64,000 bases of DNA from Saccharopolyspora hirsuta (GCF_008630535.1 NZ_VWPH01000001.1:620001-684000); one strand, 5' to 3'. Counted from the stretch's first letter, positions 27,147-38,274 are shown. Translations and numbers: made by a program. Notes: generated by a model from the letters alone, not told the origin.

Positions 27147-27923
27147 ATGTATCGGACGGGGATCGGCGGCGCGGTCGCCATCGTGACAGGCGCGGGCCAG
27201 GGCATCGGCGCCGCGGTGACCAAGGCCTTCGTCGAGCTCGGCGCCACCGTCGCCGCAGTGGACCGCAACGGCGAGCGGGTGGAAGCCGTCGCCGCGGAGC
27301 TGGGCGACCGGGTGCGGGCGTACCAGGCCGACGTGGCCGATGCGGCGGCCGTCACCGACGTGGTGGAGCGGGTCGAGGCCGAGGTCGGTCCGGTCGGCGT
27401 GCTGGCCAACGTCGCCGGGGTGCTCCAGGTGGGCACGGTGCAGGAGATCGGCGACGAGGACTGGCAGCGGACCTTCGCGGTCAATGCCACCGGGGTGTTC
27501 AACTTCTCCCGCGCGGTGTCCAAGCACATGATCGCCCGCAAGAAGGGCTCGATCGTCACGGTCAGCTCCAACGCCGCGGGCGTGCCCCGCCACGGCATGG
27601 CCGCCTACGCCGCGTCCAAGGCCGCGGCGACGATGTTCACCAAGTCGCTCGGGCTGGAGCTGGCCGAGCACGGCATCCGCTGCAACGTCGTCGCCCCCGG
27701 CTCCACCGACACCGACATGCAGCGCGGGATGTGGGCCGACGAGCACGGCGCCGAGCGGGTCATCGCCGGATCCCCCGAGGCCTTCAAGGTCGGCATCCCG
27801 CTGCGCAAGCTGGCCACCCCGGAGGACATCGCCGACGCGGTGGTGTTCCTGGCCTCCGACCGGGCCCGGCACATCACCATGCACGACCTGTACGTCGACG
27901 GCGGCGCCACGCTGCGCGCCTGA
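27147..27923 (+). CDS. dhbA: 2,3-dihydro-2,3-dihydroxybenzoate dehydrogenase
   Basis: A 258-residue short-chain dehydrogenase, the last step to 2,3-dihydroxybenzoate (DHB). Cofactor motif GAGQGIG lies near residue 14, NVAG near 90, the catalytic Ser in VTVSSNAAG, and the YAASK pair near 152-156. First gene of the iron-boxed operon; AGAAGGTG precedes the ATG. The identity rests on the operon partners as much as on the sequence, since SDR proteins resemble one another. Confidence 0.92.
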   Translation: MYRTGIGGAVAIVTGAGQGIGAAVTKAFVELGATVAAVDRNGERVEAVAAELGDRVRAYQADVADAAAVTDVVERVEAEVGPVGVLANVAGVLQVGTVQEIGDEDWQRTFAVNATGVFNFSRAVSKHMIARKKGSIVTVSSNAAGVPRHGMAAYAASKAAATMFTKSLGLELAEHGIRCNVVAPGSTDTDMQRGMWADEHGAERVIAGSPEAFKVGIPLRKLATPEDIADAVVFLASDRARHITMHDLYVDGGATLRA

Positions 27924-27951
27924 CCCCGGCCGCGAACTCCGAAAGGTTGCC

Positions 27952-29196
27952 ATGACCACGATCGACAGCGAAATCGACAGCATCGACCTAGTCGCGGACG
28001 ATGCGGCGGCCCGGTTGCTGGCGGCCTACGAGGCGGGCTCGTCGTTCCTGTTCTCCACCCCGCGCGGCGTGCTGCTGGCCCGCGGGGTCGCCGCGACGGT
28101 CCCGAAGACCCAGTGCGCGCGGGAGAACCTGCCGCAGCGGGTGTCGGAGTTCTTCAACAGCGCGGCGGAGTTCGGCCACCGCAACCCGATGGTCGTCGGT
28201 GCCGTGCCGTTCGGCAACGACCTGCCCGCGCACCTGGTGCTGCCCGAGGACGTGCTCCGCGCCGAGCCGCTGAACGTCGTGGTCCCGCAGAGCCCGCGCA
28301 GCGGCGCACCGGACTGCGAGGTCCACCCGGTGCCCGCCCCGGCCGAGTACGAGCGCGGCGTGCGCCGCGTGCTGCGGCGGCTGGAGGACGGAGAGCTGAG
28401 CAAGGTGGTGCTGGCCCGGTCGCTGGAGCTGACCGCCGCCGAACCCATCGACGTGCGCACCGTGCTGAAGAACCTGGCCCTGGCCGACCCGGCCAGCTAC
28501 ACCTTCGCCGTCGACCTGCCCAAGCGCGGCGAGGACGGCACGCGCGACAGCTTCGGCCCGCAGCCGCTGCTGCGGCGCACCTTCCTGGGCGCGAGCCCCG
28601 AGCTGCTGGTGTCGCGGCGCGGCATGCAGGTGCGCTCCAACCCGATGGCCGGATCCCGCCCGCGCAGCGCCGACCCGGCCGAGGACCGGCGGCGGGCCGC
28701 CGAGCTGTCCACTTCGGACAAGGACCTGCGGGAGCACGCGGCCGTGGTGGAGGCGGTCGCCGAGGCGCTGCGCCCGTACTGCTGCGAGCTGCGGGTGCCC
28801 GAACCGTCGGTGATCAGCACCAACGCCATGTGGCACCTGGCCACCGAGGTCACCGGCGAGCTGCGCGACCCCGCCACCTCGTCGCTGGAGCTGGCCGACG
28901 CGCTGCACCCGACCCCGGCGGTGTGCGGCACCCCGGTGCACCGGGCGCGCGAGGTCATCGCCGAGACAGAGCCTTTCGAGCGCGGCTACTACGCGGGCAT
29001 GGTCGGGTGGTGCGACGCTGCCGGGGACGGGGAGTGGGTCGTGGCCATCCGCTGCGCCGACGTCGAGGACGAATCGCTGCGGCTCTACGCCGGAGCGGGC
29101 ATCGTCGCCGGCTCGGACCCGGCCGACGAGCTCGCCGAGACCTCCGCGAAGTTCCGCACCGCGTTGTCCGCGATGGGCCTGGACCAGGCCGTCTGA
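27952..29196 (+). CDS. dhbC: Isochorismate synthase
   Basis: A 414-residue chorismate-using enzyme converting chorismate to isochorismate. The C-terminal half holds the family catalytic signatures: [44 protein letters not shown] and [12 protein letters not shown]. Length fits EntC/DhbC. It starts 28 bp after dhbA, and dhbE begins 12 bp after its stop, so these are co-transcribed. Confidence 0.93.
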   Translation: MTTIDSEIDSIDLVADDAAARLLAAYEAGSSFLFSTPRGVLLARGVAATVPKTQCARENLPQRVSEFFNSAAEFGHRNPMVVGAVPFGNDLPAHLVLPEDVLRAEPLNVVVPQSPRSGAPDCEVHPVPAPAEYERGVRRVLRRLEDGELSKVVLARSLELTAAEPIDVRTVLKNLALADPASYTFAVDLPKRGEDGTRDSFGPQPLLRRTFLGASPELLVSRRGMQVRSNPMAGSRPRSADPAEDRRRAAELSTSDKDLREHAAVVEAVAEALRPYCCELRVPEPSVISTNAMWHLATEVTGELRDPATSSLELADALHPTPAVCGTPVHRAREVIAETEPFERGYYAGMVGWCDAAGDGEWVVAIRCADVEDESLRLYAGAGIVAGSDPADELAETSAKFRTALSAMGLDQAV

Positions 29197-29208
29197 AGGG
29201 GCTGAGGA

Positions 29209-30837
<1,629 letters not shown>

Positions 30838-30873
30838 CAGTCCCAACCCACCGACCACAGGAGGAGGTCGCCC

Positions 30874-31527
30874 GTGGCGCTTCCGACCATCCCGCCGTAC
30901 CGCGTGCCGCAGCCGGACGAGCTGCCGGAGAACCGCGTCGCGTGGCGGCCGGACCCGGACCGCTCGGTGCTGCTGATCCACGACATGGAGCGGCACTTCG
31001 TCAACGCCTTCCCCGCGGAGGGCGAACCGCTGGACCAGGTGGTGCCCAACATCCGGCTGCTGCGCGAGCGCGCCCGCGCAGCGGGTGTTCCGGTGGTGTA
31101 CTGCGCGCAGCCGGGCGGTCAGACGCCCGAGCAGCGCGGCCTGCAGCTGGAGTGGTGGGGGCCGGGGGTGGCCGACCCGGCGCAGGAGGCGATCATCGAC
31201 GAGCTCGCGCCCGGTGCCGAGGACGTGCTGCTGACCAAGTGGCGCTACAGCGCGTTCCAGCGCACCGAGCTGCGCCAGCTGCTGCGGGACTGGGGGCGTG
31301 ATCAGCTGCTCATCACCGGCATCTACGCCCACATCGGTTGCCTGATGACCGCCGCCGAGGCCTTCCAGCAGGAGGTCCAGGCGTTCCTGGTCGCCGACGC
31401 GGTCGCGGACTTCTCCGCGGAGGAGCACCGGATGGCGCTGGACTACGCGGCGAAGCGGTGCGCGGTGGTCGACACCGCGGAGCGGTTGGCGCAGGACCTC
31501 GCGGCGCGCGAGTCCGAAGTGGCCTGA
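30874..31527 (+). CDS. dhbB: Isochorismatase, without carrier domain
   Basis: A 217-residue isochorismatase releasing pyruvate to give dihydro-DHB. The catalytic Asp is in LLIHDMERHFVNAF, Lys in LLTKWRYSAFQRT, and the GIYAHIGCLMTA segment carries the family Cys position. E. coli EntB and Bacillus DhbB carry a fused C-terminal aryl carrier domain; here the protein ends before it and the carrier is the next gene. The GTG start has CAGGAGGAGG upstream. Confidence 0.94.
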   Translation: MALPTIPPYRVPQPDELPENRVAWRPDPDRSVLLIHDMERHFVNAFPAEGEPLDQVVPNIRLLRERARAAGVPVVYCAQPGGQTPEQRGLQLEWWGPGVADPAQEAIIDELAPGAEDVLLTKWRYSAFQRTELRQLLRDWGRDQLLITGIYAHIGCLMTAAEAFQQEVQAFLVADAVADFSAEEHRMALDYAAKRCAVVDTAERLAQDLAARESEVA

Positions 31528-31551
31528 CGATTTTTCGGGGAGTGCGTGGAG

Positions 31552-31788
31552 ATGTCGCAGAAGTTGACGCTGGAGGACGTCCGGGAGCAGGTCGCGGAGC
31601 TGCTCTACGAGGACCCGGCGGAGTTGACCGACGAGGAGAACCTGATGGACTGGGGCCTGGACTCGGTCCGCATCATGACCCTGGTGGAGAAGTGGCGCCG
31701 CCTCGGCGTCCAGATCACCTTCGCCGACCTGGCCGAACGCCCCACCCTCGCGGAGTGGTGGACGGTCTTGGAACCCAAGGTGCGGTGA
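31552..31788 (+). CDS. Free-standing aryl carrier protein
   Basis: A 78-residue carrier protein. The phosphopantetheine attachment Ser is in LMDWGLDSVRIMTL (near residue 38). It replaces the fused carrier domain of EntB-type proteins and presumably presents DHB to a peptide synthetase encoded outside this window. The ATG at 31552 is preferred over GTG 31546 because GGGGAG lies 9 bases before it. It closes the dhb operon and is followed by a 48-bp palindrome. Confidence 0.9.
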   Translation: MSQKLTLEDVREQVAELLYEDPAELTDEENLMDWGLDSVRIMTLVEKWRRLGVQITFADLAERPTLAEWWTVLEPKVR

Positions 31789-31804
31789 CGTTCCGCCGAT
31801 GGTG

Positions 31805-31852
31805 CCGCGATTTCAATGGAAATCGGACGTCCGATTTCCATTGAAATCGCGG
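31805..31852. terminator. 48-bp perfect palindrome (paired GATTTC-N4-GAAATC)
   Basis: The two 24-bp halves are perfect reverse complements with no loop bases. Each half contains GATTTC-AATG-GAAATC. It begins 17 bp past the carrier-protein stop, between convergent genes. It differs from 3221-3268 only at the centre. Confidence 0.8.
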
Positions 31853-31916
31853 GAGTTCGCCACCGGTCGGACGACCTGTCCACAGCCGTCGGCGTGTCGG
31901 GTGCCCGACGCGCCGA

Positions 31917-31948
31917 CGGGCCGCAGTTTCAATTGAAACTGCGGCCCG
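31917..31948. repeat. 32-bp perfect palindrome, TTTCAATTGAAA type
   Basis: CGGGCCGCAGTTTCAA followed by its exact reverse complement, the longest copy of this type. It lies 31 bp past the stop of the minus-strand hexosaminidase gene, so this convergent gap carries one palindrome of each type, each nearest its own gene's 3' end. Confidence 0.85.
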
Positions 31949-31978
31949 GGCGGAGCAACGTTCAGCGCCTTCGGTCGT

Positions 31979-33556
31979 TCAGCCGTTCCAGGGAATCTGG
32001 GGCGACTTGTAGTAGTTGGTGCCGGAGGCCTCCAGACGGGGGCCGTGGGTGGCCAGGCGCCGGGCGAAGGAGTCCCAGTTCTGGGCCGACTTCGGGGACC
32101 AGGCCAGCTCGGCGATCGCCGGGAGGCGGGGGAAGGCCATGAACTCGATGTGCTCGGAGTTCTCCAGGGTCTCCGACCACAGCGGTGCTTCGACGCCCAG
32201 GACCGCTTCCTCCGGCACGCCCTGCAGGTAGCTGCCCGGGTCCCAGCCGTAGGCGTCGGCGACCTCGATGAACCCGGCCCACTGCAGGCCCAGCGGGGTG
32301 TTCTCGTCGTACTTCATGTCCAGGTAGGACTTGTTCGCCGGGGACACCAGGATCTTGTTGCCGCGGGCCACCGCCTCCGGCAGCAGCGGGTCGGCGTCGG
32401 TGGTGCCCCAGTACTGCACCACCGCGTCGCCCTGCGGGGCGGCCTTGGCGTACTCGTGCCAGCCGACCGCGGTCTTGCCGTACTTCTCCACCATCGGCAG
32501 CACCCGCGAGACGAACTTCTGGTAGTCCTCCTCGCTGGTGGCGTCGGCCTCGTCGCCGCCGATGTGCAGGTACGGGCCGGGCGTGATCTCGGCCAGCTCC
32601 CGGATGACGTCCTCGACGAACTGGTAGGTGACCTCCTTGTCCACGCACAGCGAGCTGAACCCGACCTCGATGCCGGTGTAGAGCGGCGGCGCCACGCCGT
32701 CGCAGTTCAGCTCCGCGTAGGAGGCCAGCGCGGCGTTGGTGTGCCCCGGCATGTCGATCTCGGGGATCACCACGATGTGCCGGGACGCGGCGTACTCGAC
32801 GATCTCGGCGTAGTCCTGCTTGGTGTAGTGCCCGCCGGGGCCGCCGCCGACCTCGGTGCTGCCGCCGTGCTCGGCCAGCTTCGGCCAGCTGTCGATCTCG
32901 ATGCGCCAGCCCTGGTCGTCGGTCAGGTGCAGGTGCAGCCGGTTGATCTTGTACCGGGCGATCTGGTCGACGTAGCGCTTGACCTGGTCGACGGTGAAGA
33001 AGTGCCGCGCCACGTCGAGCATCGCGGCCCGGTGCTCGAACCGCGGCCGGTCGACGATCTCGCCGCCGGGCACCGGCCACGGACCGGGCTGCTCGGTGCG
33101 GCTCTCGATCGCGGCGGGCAGCAGCTGCCGCAGCGTCTGGACGCCGTTGAACAGCCCTTCGGCGCTCGCGGCGCGCAGGTCGACGGTCTCGCCGGTGACC
33201 TGCAGCCGGTACCCGGCCGGGCCGAGCCCGGCGTCGTCGGTCACGGCCAGCGCGATGTCGCCGGCGTCGTCGTCGACCGGCAGCGGGAACCCGGTCGACG
33301 GGCGCAGGATCCCGGCCAGGTACTCGCCGACCTCGGCGGCCTCGCCGGACGCCCGGATCGACGTCCGCTCGGACAGCTCGAAGGTGGTCGCCGGGTCCGG
33401 GCGCACGGTTTCGGGGGCGGGGATGAGGTTGTCCATCGCGGAGGTCTCCACGGCGGGCGCGGCGGTCGCCGGGACGGCGGTCCCGGCGACCAGCGCACCG
33501 GCCACAACGGCGAGCGCGGCTCTGCGCACCGCTGGTCGGGTCGGTCGTGAGGTCAT
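31979..33556 (-). CDS. Secreted beta-N-acetylhexosaminidase (GH20)
   Basis: A 525-residue exported glycosidase cleaving terminal N-acetylglucosamine from chitin oligomers or glycans. A signal peptide (AALAVVAGALVAGTAVPATAAPA) precedes a GH20b domain and the catalytic barrel. The catalytic Asp-Glu pair is in YLHIGGDEADA, with HLHLTDDQGWRIEI upstream. The ATG at 33556 is chosen for the signal peptide and a GAGGAGCG site; the 28-residue longer reading would hide it. A DasR-like site lies upstream. Confidence 0.93.
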   Translation of the reverse strand: MTSRPTRPAVRRAALAVVAGALVAGTAVPATAAPAVETSAMDNLIPAPETVRPDPATTFELSERTSIRASGEAAEVGEYLAGILRPSTGFPLPVDDDAGDIALAVTDDAGLGPAGYRLQVTGETVDLRAASAEGLFNGVQTLRQLLPAAIESRTEQPGPWPVPGGEIVDRPRFEHRAAMLDVARHFFTVDQVKRYVDQIARYKINRLHLHLTDDQGWRIEIDSWPKLAEHGGSTEVGGGPGGHYTKQDYAEIVEYAASRHIVVIPEIDMPGHTNAALASYAELNCDGVAPPLYTGIEVGFSSLCVDKEVTYQFVEDVIRELAEITPGPYLHIGGDEADATSEEDYQKFVSRVLPMVEKYGKTAVGWHEYAKAAPQGDAVVQYWGTTDADPLLPEAVARGNKILVSPANKSYLDMKYDENTPLGLQWAGFIEVADAYGWDPGSYLQGVPEEAVLGVEAPLWSETLENSEHIEFMAFPRLPAIAELAWSPKSAQNWDSFARRLATHGPRLEASGTNYYKSPQIPWNG

Positions 33557-33595
33557 GTGCGTGCGCTCCTCGTGGTCGGGGAACGGTGCACCCAA

Positions 33596-33607
33596 AGGTA
33601 TAGACCA
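33596..33607. promoter_or_regulatory. DasR-type operator ahead of the hexosaminidase gene
   Basis: AGGTATAGACCA matches 10 of 12 bases of the dre core TGGTCTAGACCA recognised by DasR in Streptomyces, the GlcNAc-responsive GntR regulator of chitin genes. It lies 40 bp upstream of the chosen start, a fitting position and target. Confidence 0.65.
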
Positions 33608-33674
33608 AAATCGACCGGCGAAGCGCCCGAACGGACGCATCGGAGGCGGCGCCCGGCGCGGCGAGGTGCCGCGG

Positions 33675-33704
33675 GATCCGCGGTTTCAATTGAAACTGCG
33701 GATC
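33675..33704. repeat. 30-bp near-perfect TTTCAATTGAAA palindrome
   Basis: GATCCGCGGTTTCAA followed by TTGAAACTGCGGATC; one mismatched pair. First of two in the gap between prpE and the hexosaminidase gene. Confidence 0.8.
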
Positions 33705-33720
33705 TCCCGCAGCCGGGATC

Positions 33721-33740
33721 GCAGTTTCAATTGAAACTGC
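33721..33740. repeat. 20-bp perfect TTTCAATTGAAA palindrome
   Basis: GCAGTTTCAATTGAAACTGC lies 20 bp past the prpE stop, in tandem with the copy at 33675-33704 (centres 41 bp apart). A terminator role for prpE is plausible. Confidence 0.85.
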
Positions 33741-33759
33741 AGTCGGCGCGTCGCCCCGG

Positions 33760-35640
33760 TCAGGCCTCGCCGCGGAGGGCCGGGCGCAGCCGGTCGAGCA
33801 CCGCCGGGTCCTCGATCGTCGAGGGCACCTTGGTGTCGCCGCTGTCGGCGATCTCGCGCATCGACTTGCGCAGGATCTTGCCCGAGCGCGTCTTGGGCAG
33901 CCCGTCGACGATCGCGACCTCGCGGAACGCCGCCACCGGGCCGATCTGCTCGCGCACCGCCGCCACCAGCTCCGCGCGCAGCGTCTCCGGATCGACGTCC
34001 ACGCCGGACTTGAGCACCACCAGACCGCGCGGCACCTGGCCCTTCAACGTGTCGCGAACCCCGATCACCGCGCACTCGGCGACCGCGGGGTGCGCCGCCA
34101 GCACCGCCTCCATCGAGCCGGTGGACAACCGGTGCCCCGCGACGTTGATCACGTCGTCGGTGCGGCCCATCACGAACACGTACCCGTCGGCGTCGACGTA
34201 GCCGTTGTCGCCGGTCAGGTAGTAGCCGGGGTAGCGCGACAGGTACGACTCGCGGAACCGCTCGTCGTCGCCCCACAGCGTCGGCAGCGTGCCCGGCGGC
34301 AGCGGCAGCCGGATGCAGATCGCGCCGTCGGTCCCCGGCGGCAGCGGGTTGCCCGCCTGGTCCAGCGCCACCACGTCGTAGCCGGGCACCGGCACCGTCG
34401 GCGACCCCGGCTTGACCGGCATCGGCTCCAGCCCGCGCAGGTTGGCGCAGATCGGCCAGCCCGTCTCGGTCTGCCACCAGTGGTCGATCACCGGCACGCC
34501 GAGCTTGCCCGACGCCCAGTGGTAGGTCTCCGGGTCCAGCCGCTCCCCGGCCAGGAACAGCGTCCGCAGGCTGGAGATGTCGTGGTCGGCCAGCAGCTCG
34601 GCGTCCGGGTCCGCCCGCTTGATCGCCCGGAACGCGGTGGGCGCGGTGAACAGCGCCTTGACCCGGTGCTCGGCGATGACCCGCCAGAACGCGCCCGCGT
34701 CCGGCGTGCCCACCGGCTTGCCCTCGTAGACCACCGTCGTCGCCCCGGTCAGCAGCGGCGCGTAGACGATGTAGGAGTGGCCGACCACCCAGCCGACGTC
34801 GGAGGCGGTCCAGAAGACCTCGCCCGGGCCGATGTCGTAGATGTTGGCCATCGACCAGCGCAGCGCCACCGCGTGCCCGCCGTTGTCGCGCACCACGCCC
34901 TTCGGCCGTCCCGTGGTGCCGGAGGTGTAGAGCACGTACAGCGGATCGGTCGCCTTGACCGGGACGCACTCGGCCGGTTCGGCCTGCGCCAGCGCGTCGT
35001 CCCAGTCCACGTCCCGCTCGCCGAGCTCGGCGCGGGCCTGCTCGCGCTGGAGCACGATCACCCGCTTCGGCTGGTGCTCGGTCAGCCGCAGCGCCTCGTC
35101 GACGATCGGCTTGTACTCGACGACCCGGTTCGGCTCCAGCCCGCAGGAGGCCGCCACGACCACCGCCGGCCGGGCGTCCTCGATGCGCGCGGCCAGCTCC
35201 TTCGGCGCGAAACCGCCGAAGACCACCGAGTGCACCGCGCCGATGCGCGCGCAGGCCAGCATCGCCACCACGGCCTCGGGGATCATCGGCAGGTACAGCA
35301 CGACGCGGTCGCCGCGCGCCACGCCCTGCGCCCGCAGCGCCCCGGCGAACAGCGCCACCTTCTCCAGCAGCTCCCGGTAGGTCCAGCGGAGCACCTGGCC
35401 GGTCATCGCCGAGTCCCAGATCAGCGCGGTCTGCTCGCCGCGGCCGTCGCGGACGTGCCGGTCCAGCGCGTTGAAGCAGGTGTTGAGCTCCCCGTCGGGG
35501 AACCAGCGGAAGAACGGGTCGGCGGTGTCGTCCAGGGCGCGCGAGGGCTCGCGCACCCACTCGATCGCCGCCGCCGCGTCGAGCCAGAAACCCTCCGGGT
35601 CGGTCAAGCTCCGCCGGTGGGCCTCGGCATAGGCACCCAT
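33760..35640 (-). CDS. prpE: Propionyl-CoA synthetase (acetyl-CoA synthetase family)
   Basis: A 626-residue AMP-forming acyl-CoA synthetase. The ATP loop YTSGTTGRPKGVVRDNGGH has the RDNGGH continuation typical of PrpE rather than Acs. WWQTETGWPI is the substrate-pocket region, and GKILRKSMREIA holds the catalytic, acetylation-prone Lys. Propionate activation feeds methylmalonyl-CoA or methylcitrate pathways. The ATG at 35640 has AGGAGG upstream. It stands alone, with two palindromes after its stop. Confidence 0.9.
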   Translation of the reverse strand: MGAYAEAHRRSLTDPEGFWLDAAAAIEWVREPSRALDDTADPFFRWFPDGELNTCFNALDRHVRDGRGEQTALIWDSAMTGQVLRWTYRELLEKVALFAGALRAQGVARGDRVVLYLPMIPEAVVAMLACARIGAVHSVVFGGFAPKELAARIEDARPAVVVAASCGLEPNRVVEYKPIVDEALRLTEHQPKRVIVLQREQARAELGERDVDWDDALAQAEPAECVPVKATDPLYVLYTSGTTGRPKGVVRDNGGHAVALRWSMANIYDIGPGEVFWTASDVGWVVGHSYIVYAPLLTGATTVVYEGKPVGTPDAGAFWRVIAEHRVKALFTAPTAFRAIKRADPDAELLADHDISSLRTLFLAGERLDPETYHWASGKLGVPVIDHWWQTETGWPICANLRGLEPMPVKPGSPTVPVPGYDVVALDQAGNPLPPGTDGAICIRLPLPPGTLPTLWGDDERFRESYLSRYPGYYLTGDNGYVDADGYVFVMGRTDDVINVAGHRLSTGSMEAVLAAHPAVAECAVIGVRDTLKGQVPRGLVVLKSGVDVDPETLRAELVAAVREQIGPVAAFREVAIVDGLPKTRSGKILRKSMREIADSGDTKVPSTIEDPAVLDRLRPALRGEA

Positions 35641-35874
35641 GACCAACTACCTCCTGCGTCCGCGCCAGTTGCCTGTGGTCCTACCGCACAACTACCCCCA
35701 GCGCCAGAGCCGCTACGGCTCGCGATCGGAACATGTTCCGCCGCAGCGGGAACGGGTGAGCGGTACGCCCGAATTCGCCCGGGCACAACGCGCGGCAGAT
35801 CGCCGACCGCAGCTCGGCGACGGAACGTGTCCGCTGGGCGCTGCGGGACGGCTTCGGCGCGACGCAGCGTGCAC

Positions 35875-35892
35875 GGTCGATCACAATCGACC
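35875..35892. promoter_or_regulatory. GGTCGAT-CACA-ATCGACC inverted repeat
   Basis: Perfect 7-bp arms around CACA, 75 bp upstream of the small gene at 35967, in the divergent region shared with prpE. Candidate operator or promoter element. The rest of the 326-bp gap from 35641 holds no gene I can support. Confidence 0.4.
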
Positions 35893-35966
35893 TCGAGTCT
35901 GAGATCGGGCTAACAAACGGGCGCCCCGCGCCGACAACAGAATCAGAAAACGGAGGTGCTGCAACG

Positions 35967-36203
35967 ATGAGCACGGAACCGGCCCGGTCCGCCGAGGCAT
36001 CCACCACCCAGGTCGAATCGCGCACGACCACGTCGGCCGAACTCCCCACCGCGCCGTGCAGCGTGGTGTGGAGCGGTGGCCACTCCTACGTGCTCGAGGG
36101 CTCCGCCGGAGCCCGCTGGGCCGGCGTCGACGACCGCGGGCGCGCCCGGTTCCTCACCGACGCTGAGCTCCGCCGCCGCGGGTGGAGCCGCACCCCGGCC
36201 TAG
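35967..36203 (+). CDS. Small hypothetical protein
   Basis: A 78-residue protein with a Ser/Thr-rich N-terminus (STEPARSAEASTTQVESRTTT) and a compact C-terminal part (CSVVWSGGHSYVLEGSAGA, then FLTDAELRRRGWSR). GGAGGTG lies 9 bases before the ATG, and codon use is normal. I recognise no family. The position upstream of the pgsA-gcvH-garA block may be incidental. Confidence 0.65.
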   Translation: MSTEPARSAEASTTQVESRTTTSAELPTAPCSVVWSGGHSYVLEGSAGARWAGVDDRGRARFLTDAELRRRGWSRTPA

Positions 36204-36366
36204 TCCCGGTGGCCGCGGGCTCCCACCGCGCACCTCGCCCGATCGACTCGACGCGCGGGGGAGCCCGGCCGCCAGGTGTGTTGTGCGCCGAATGTGAGAT
36301 CCTGACCCCGAGGGGATGCGCATCCGTGCATCTGGGGTAGCACGCACAACCGATCAGGGGAGGCTC

Positions 36367-37071
36367 GTGGTGCAGGACGCCGAGCGCACCACGGAGAACA
36401 CCACGAGCGGAGGCGGGGGCAACCCCGGTCGCCCGTCCGAGCACCGCCCGGATCCCGGCATAGCCCGGATCCGCGAGGCCGCCGCCGGGGTGTGGGCCGA
36501 TCCATGGTGGACACTGCCGAACCTGCTCAGCGTGCTCCGGCTGGCCGGGGTGCCGCTGTTCCTGTGGCTGCTGCTCGGCCCGCAGGCCGACCTGCTGGCG
36601 CTGCTGGTGCTGGTGGTCAGCGGGATCACCGACTGGCTCGACGGCAAGCTCGCCCGCTGGCTCAACCAGTACAGCCGCCTCGGCGAGCTGCTCGACCCGG
36701 CCGCCGACCGGCTCTACATCATCGCCACCCTGGTGGCCTTCGTGCTGCGCGACGTGGTGCCCTGGTGGGTCGCCGCGGCGCTGGTGCTGCGGGACGTGGT
36801 GCTGACGCTGTGCCTGCCGGTGCTGCGCTGGCACGGCTACGAGCCGCCGGAGGTGCACTACCTCGGCAAGGCCGCGACGTTCTGCCTGATGTACGCGTTC
36901 CCGCTGTTGTTGCTGGTGCAGGAGGAGTTCCCGCTGTCCGAAGTGGTGCGTCCGATCGCCTACGCGTTCACGTGCTGGGGCGGCGCGCTGTACCTGTGGG
37001 CCGGGATCCTCTACCTGGGGCAGGTGGTGGCCGCGGTGCACCAGGCCCGCTCCCGCACCAGGCCCGCCTGA
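36367..37071 (+). CDS. CDP-alcohol phosphatidyltransferase
   Basis: A 234-residue membrane enzyme of phospholipid synthesis, moving a phosphatidyl group from CDP-diacylglycerol to an alcohol. The CAPT signature is clear: DWLDGKLARWLNQYS followed by GELLDPAADR. Five or six hydrophobic segments follow. The position before gcvH and garA matches the mycobacterial PgsA2 neighbourhood; the acceptor alcohol is not certain. The start is one of two adjacent GTG codons (36367 or 36370) after AGGGGAGG. Confidence 0.9.
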   Translation: MVQDAERTTENTTSGGGGNPGRPSEHRPDPGIARIREAAAGVWADPWWTLPNLLSVLRLAGVPLFLWLLLGPQADLLALLVLVVSGITDWLDGKLARWLNQYSRLGELLDPAADRLYIIATLVAFVLRDVVPWWVAAALVLRDVVLTLCLPVLRWHGYEPPEVHYLGKAATFCLMYAFPLLLLVQEEFPLSEVVRPIAYAFTCWGGALYLWAGILYLGQVVAAVHQARSRTRPA

Positions 37072-37247
37072 GGCCTGGATCCGCGTTCTTCCGCAATCCC
37101 GCGCGGGCCGAACGGTCGACTCCGCCCGGCCCTCCGGGGGTCGCCTTGCGGCCGGTGCTGCGCGCTGCATACGCTCGCCGAGCCGATCACGCCACCAGCG
37201 CGGCCGGTGACCCGAACAGCAGCAGCGGACGAGGAAGGCGGGACCAC

Positions 37248-37634
37248 GTGGCGGCCCCGGACGACATCAAGTACACCGAAGAGCACGAGTGGGTCCAGCG
37301 CACCGGCGAGGACACCGTGCGCATCGGGATCACCGAATACGCCCAGCAGCAGCTCGGCGACGTGGTGTTCGTGCAGCTGCCCGCGCTGGAGCAGCGGGTC
37401 ACCGCGGGCGAGGCGATGGGCGAGGTGGAGTCGACCAAGAGCGTGTCGGACATCTACGCGCCCGTCACCGGCGAGGTGACCGCCCGCAACGAGGGGCTCG
37501 AGGACGAGCCCGAACTGGTCAATTCGGAGCCGCTGGGTGGCGGCTGGATGGTGGAGATCAAGCTCGCCGATCCGGACCAGCTGGCCGGTCTGCTCGACGC
37601 CGAGGGCTACCAGAAGCTGATCGACCAGGCATGA
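37248..37634 (+). CDS. gcvH: Glycine cleavage system H protein
   Basis: A 128-residue lipoyl carrier of the glycine cleavage system, shuttling the methylamine group between GcvP, GcvT and dihydrolipoyl dehydrogenase. The lipoylation Lys is K64 in GEVESTKSVSDIYAP. The length is standard. The GTG at 37248 has GAGGAAGG upstream. gcvP lies 2.6 kb downstream behind a glycine riboswitch; gcvT is not in the window. Confidence 0.95.
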   Translation: MAAPDDIKYTEEHEWVQRTGEDTVRIGITEYAQQQLGDVVFVQLPALEQRVTAGEAMGEVESTKSVSDIYAPVTGEVTARNEGLEDEPELVNSEPLGGGWMVEIKLADPDQLAGLLDAEGYQKLIDQA

Positions 37635-37752
37635 TCGTCGATCTGTCGGGGTCGCCGGGGAGAATGTCGGGAGTCCCGCGTCCCAGGCCTGCCCAGGCAC
37701 GGTACGTTGGTCGCATACTTGGCACGATCTATCCGCGTGGAGGAGAGCTCAG

Positions 37753-38211
37753 GTGAGCCAGAACAGCGGCTTCGGCGAGGTTCCGCCGGAGCAGTCACCG
37801 GAGACCACCTCGGTCTTCAGGCCCTTCCTCTCGGAGCAGGAAAGCACCGAGAGCCCGGCCCCGGAGCCCGCCACCGCTTCCGGGGTCGACGCGCTGCCCG
37901 CGGGGTCCGCCCTGCTGGTGGTCAAGCGCGGTCCCAACGCGGGTTCGCGGTTCCTGCTGGACCGGGAGACCACCAGCGCGGGGCGGCACCCGGACAGCGA
38001 CATCTTCCTCGACGACGTCACGGTTTCCCGGCGGCACGCCGAGTTCCGGCGGGAGGGCAACGACTTCGTGGTCGTCGACGTCGGCAGCCTCAACGGCACC
38101 TACGTCAACCGCGAGCCGGTGGACACCTCGGTGCTGGCCAACGGTGACGAGGTGCAGATCGGCAAGTTCCGGTTGGTGTTCCTGACCGGGCCGATCGACA
38201 GCGGGCGCTGA
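37753..38211 (+). CDS. garA: FHA-domain regulator GarA
   Basis: A 152-residue regulator. Its N-terminal tail holds ETTSVFRPF, the ETT motif phosphorylated by PknB/PknG-type kinases; the FHA domain (about residues 50-145) has GRHPDSDIFLDDVTVSRRHAEF and LNGTYVNREPV. In mycobacteria and corynebacteria GarA/OdhI inhibits 2-oxoglutarate dehydrogenase and controls glutamate metabolism until phosphorylated. The GTG start is preceded by GGAGGAGAG. A strong terminator follows. Confidence 0.94.
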   Translation: MSQNSGFGEVPPEQSPETTSVFRPFLSEQESTESPAPEPATASGVDALPAGSALLVVKRGPNAGSRFLLDRETTSAGRHPDSDIFLDDVTVSRRHAEFRREGNDFVVVDVGSLNGTYVNREPVDTSVLANGDEVQIGKFRLVFLTGPIDSGR

Positions 38212-38233
38212 GCCCCGGATTCGACTTCCGACC

Positions 38234-38274
38234 CGCCAGCGGGGCGGCGCCGAAGCGGCGTCGCCCCGCTGGCG
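38234..38274. terminator. Terminator hairpin after garA
   Basis: A perfect 13-bp stem (38234-38246 with 38262-38274, 15-base loop) 22 bp past the garA stop. It isolates garA from the DUF151 gene. Confidence 0.78.
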
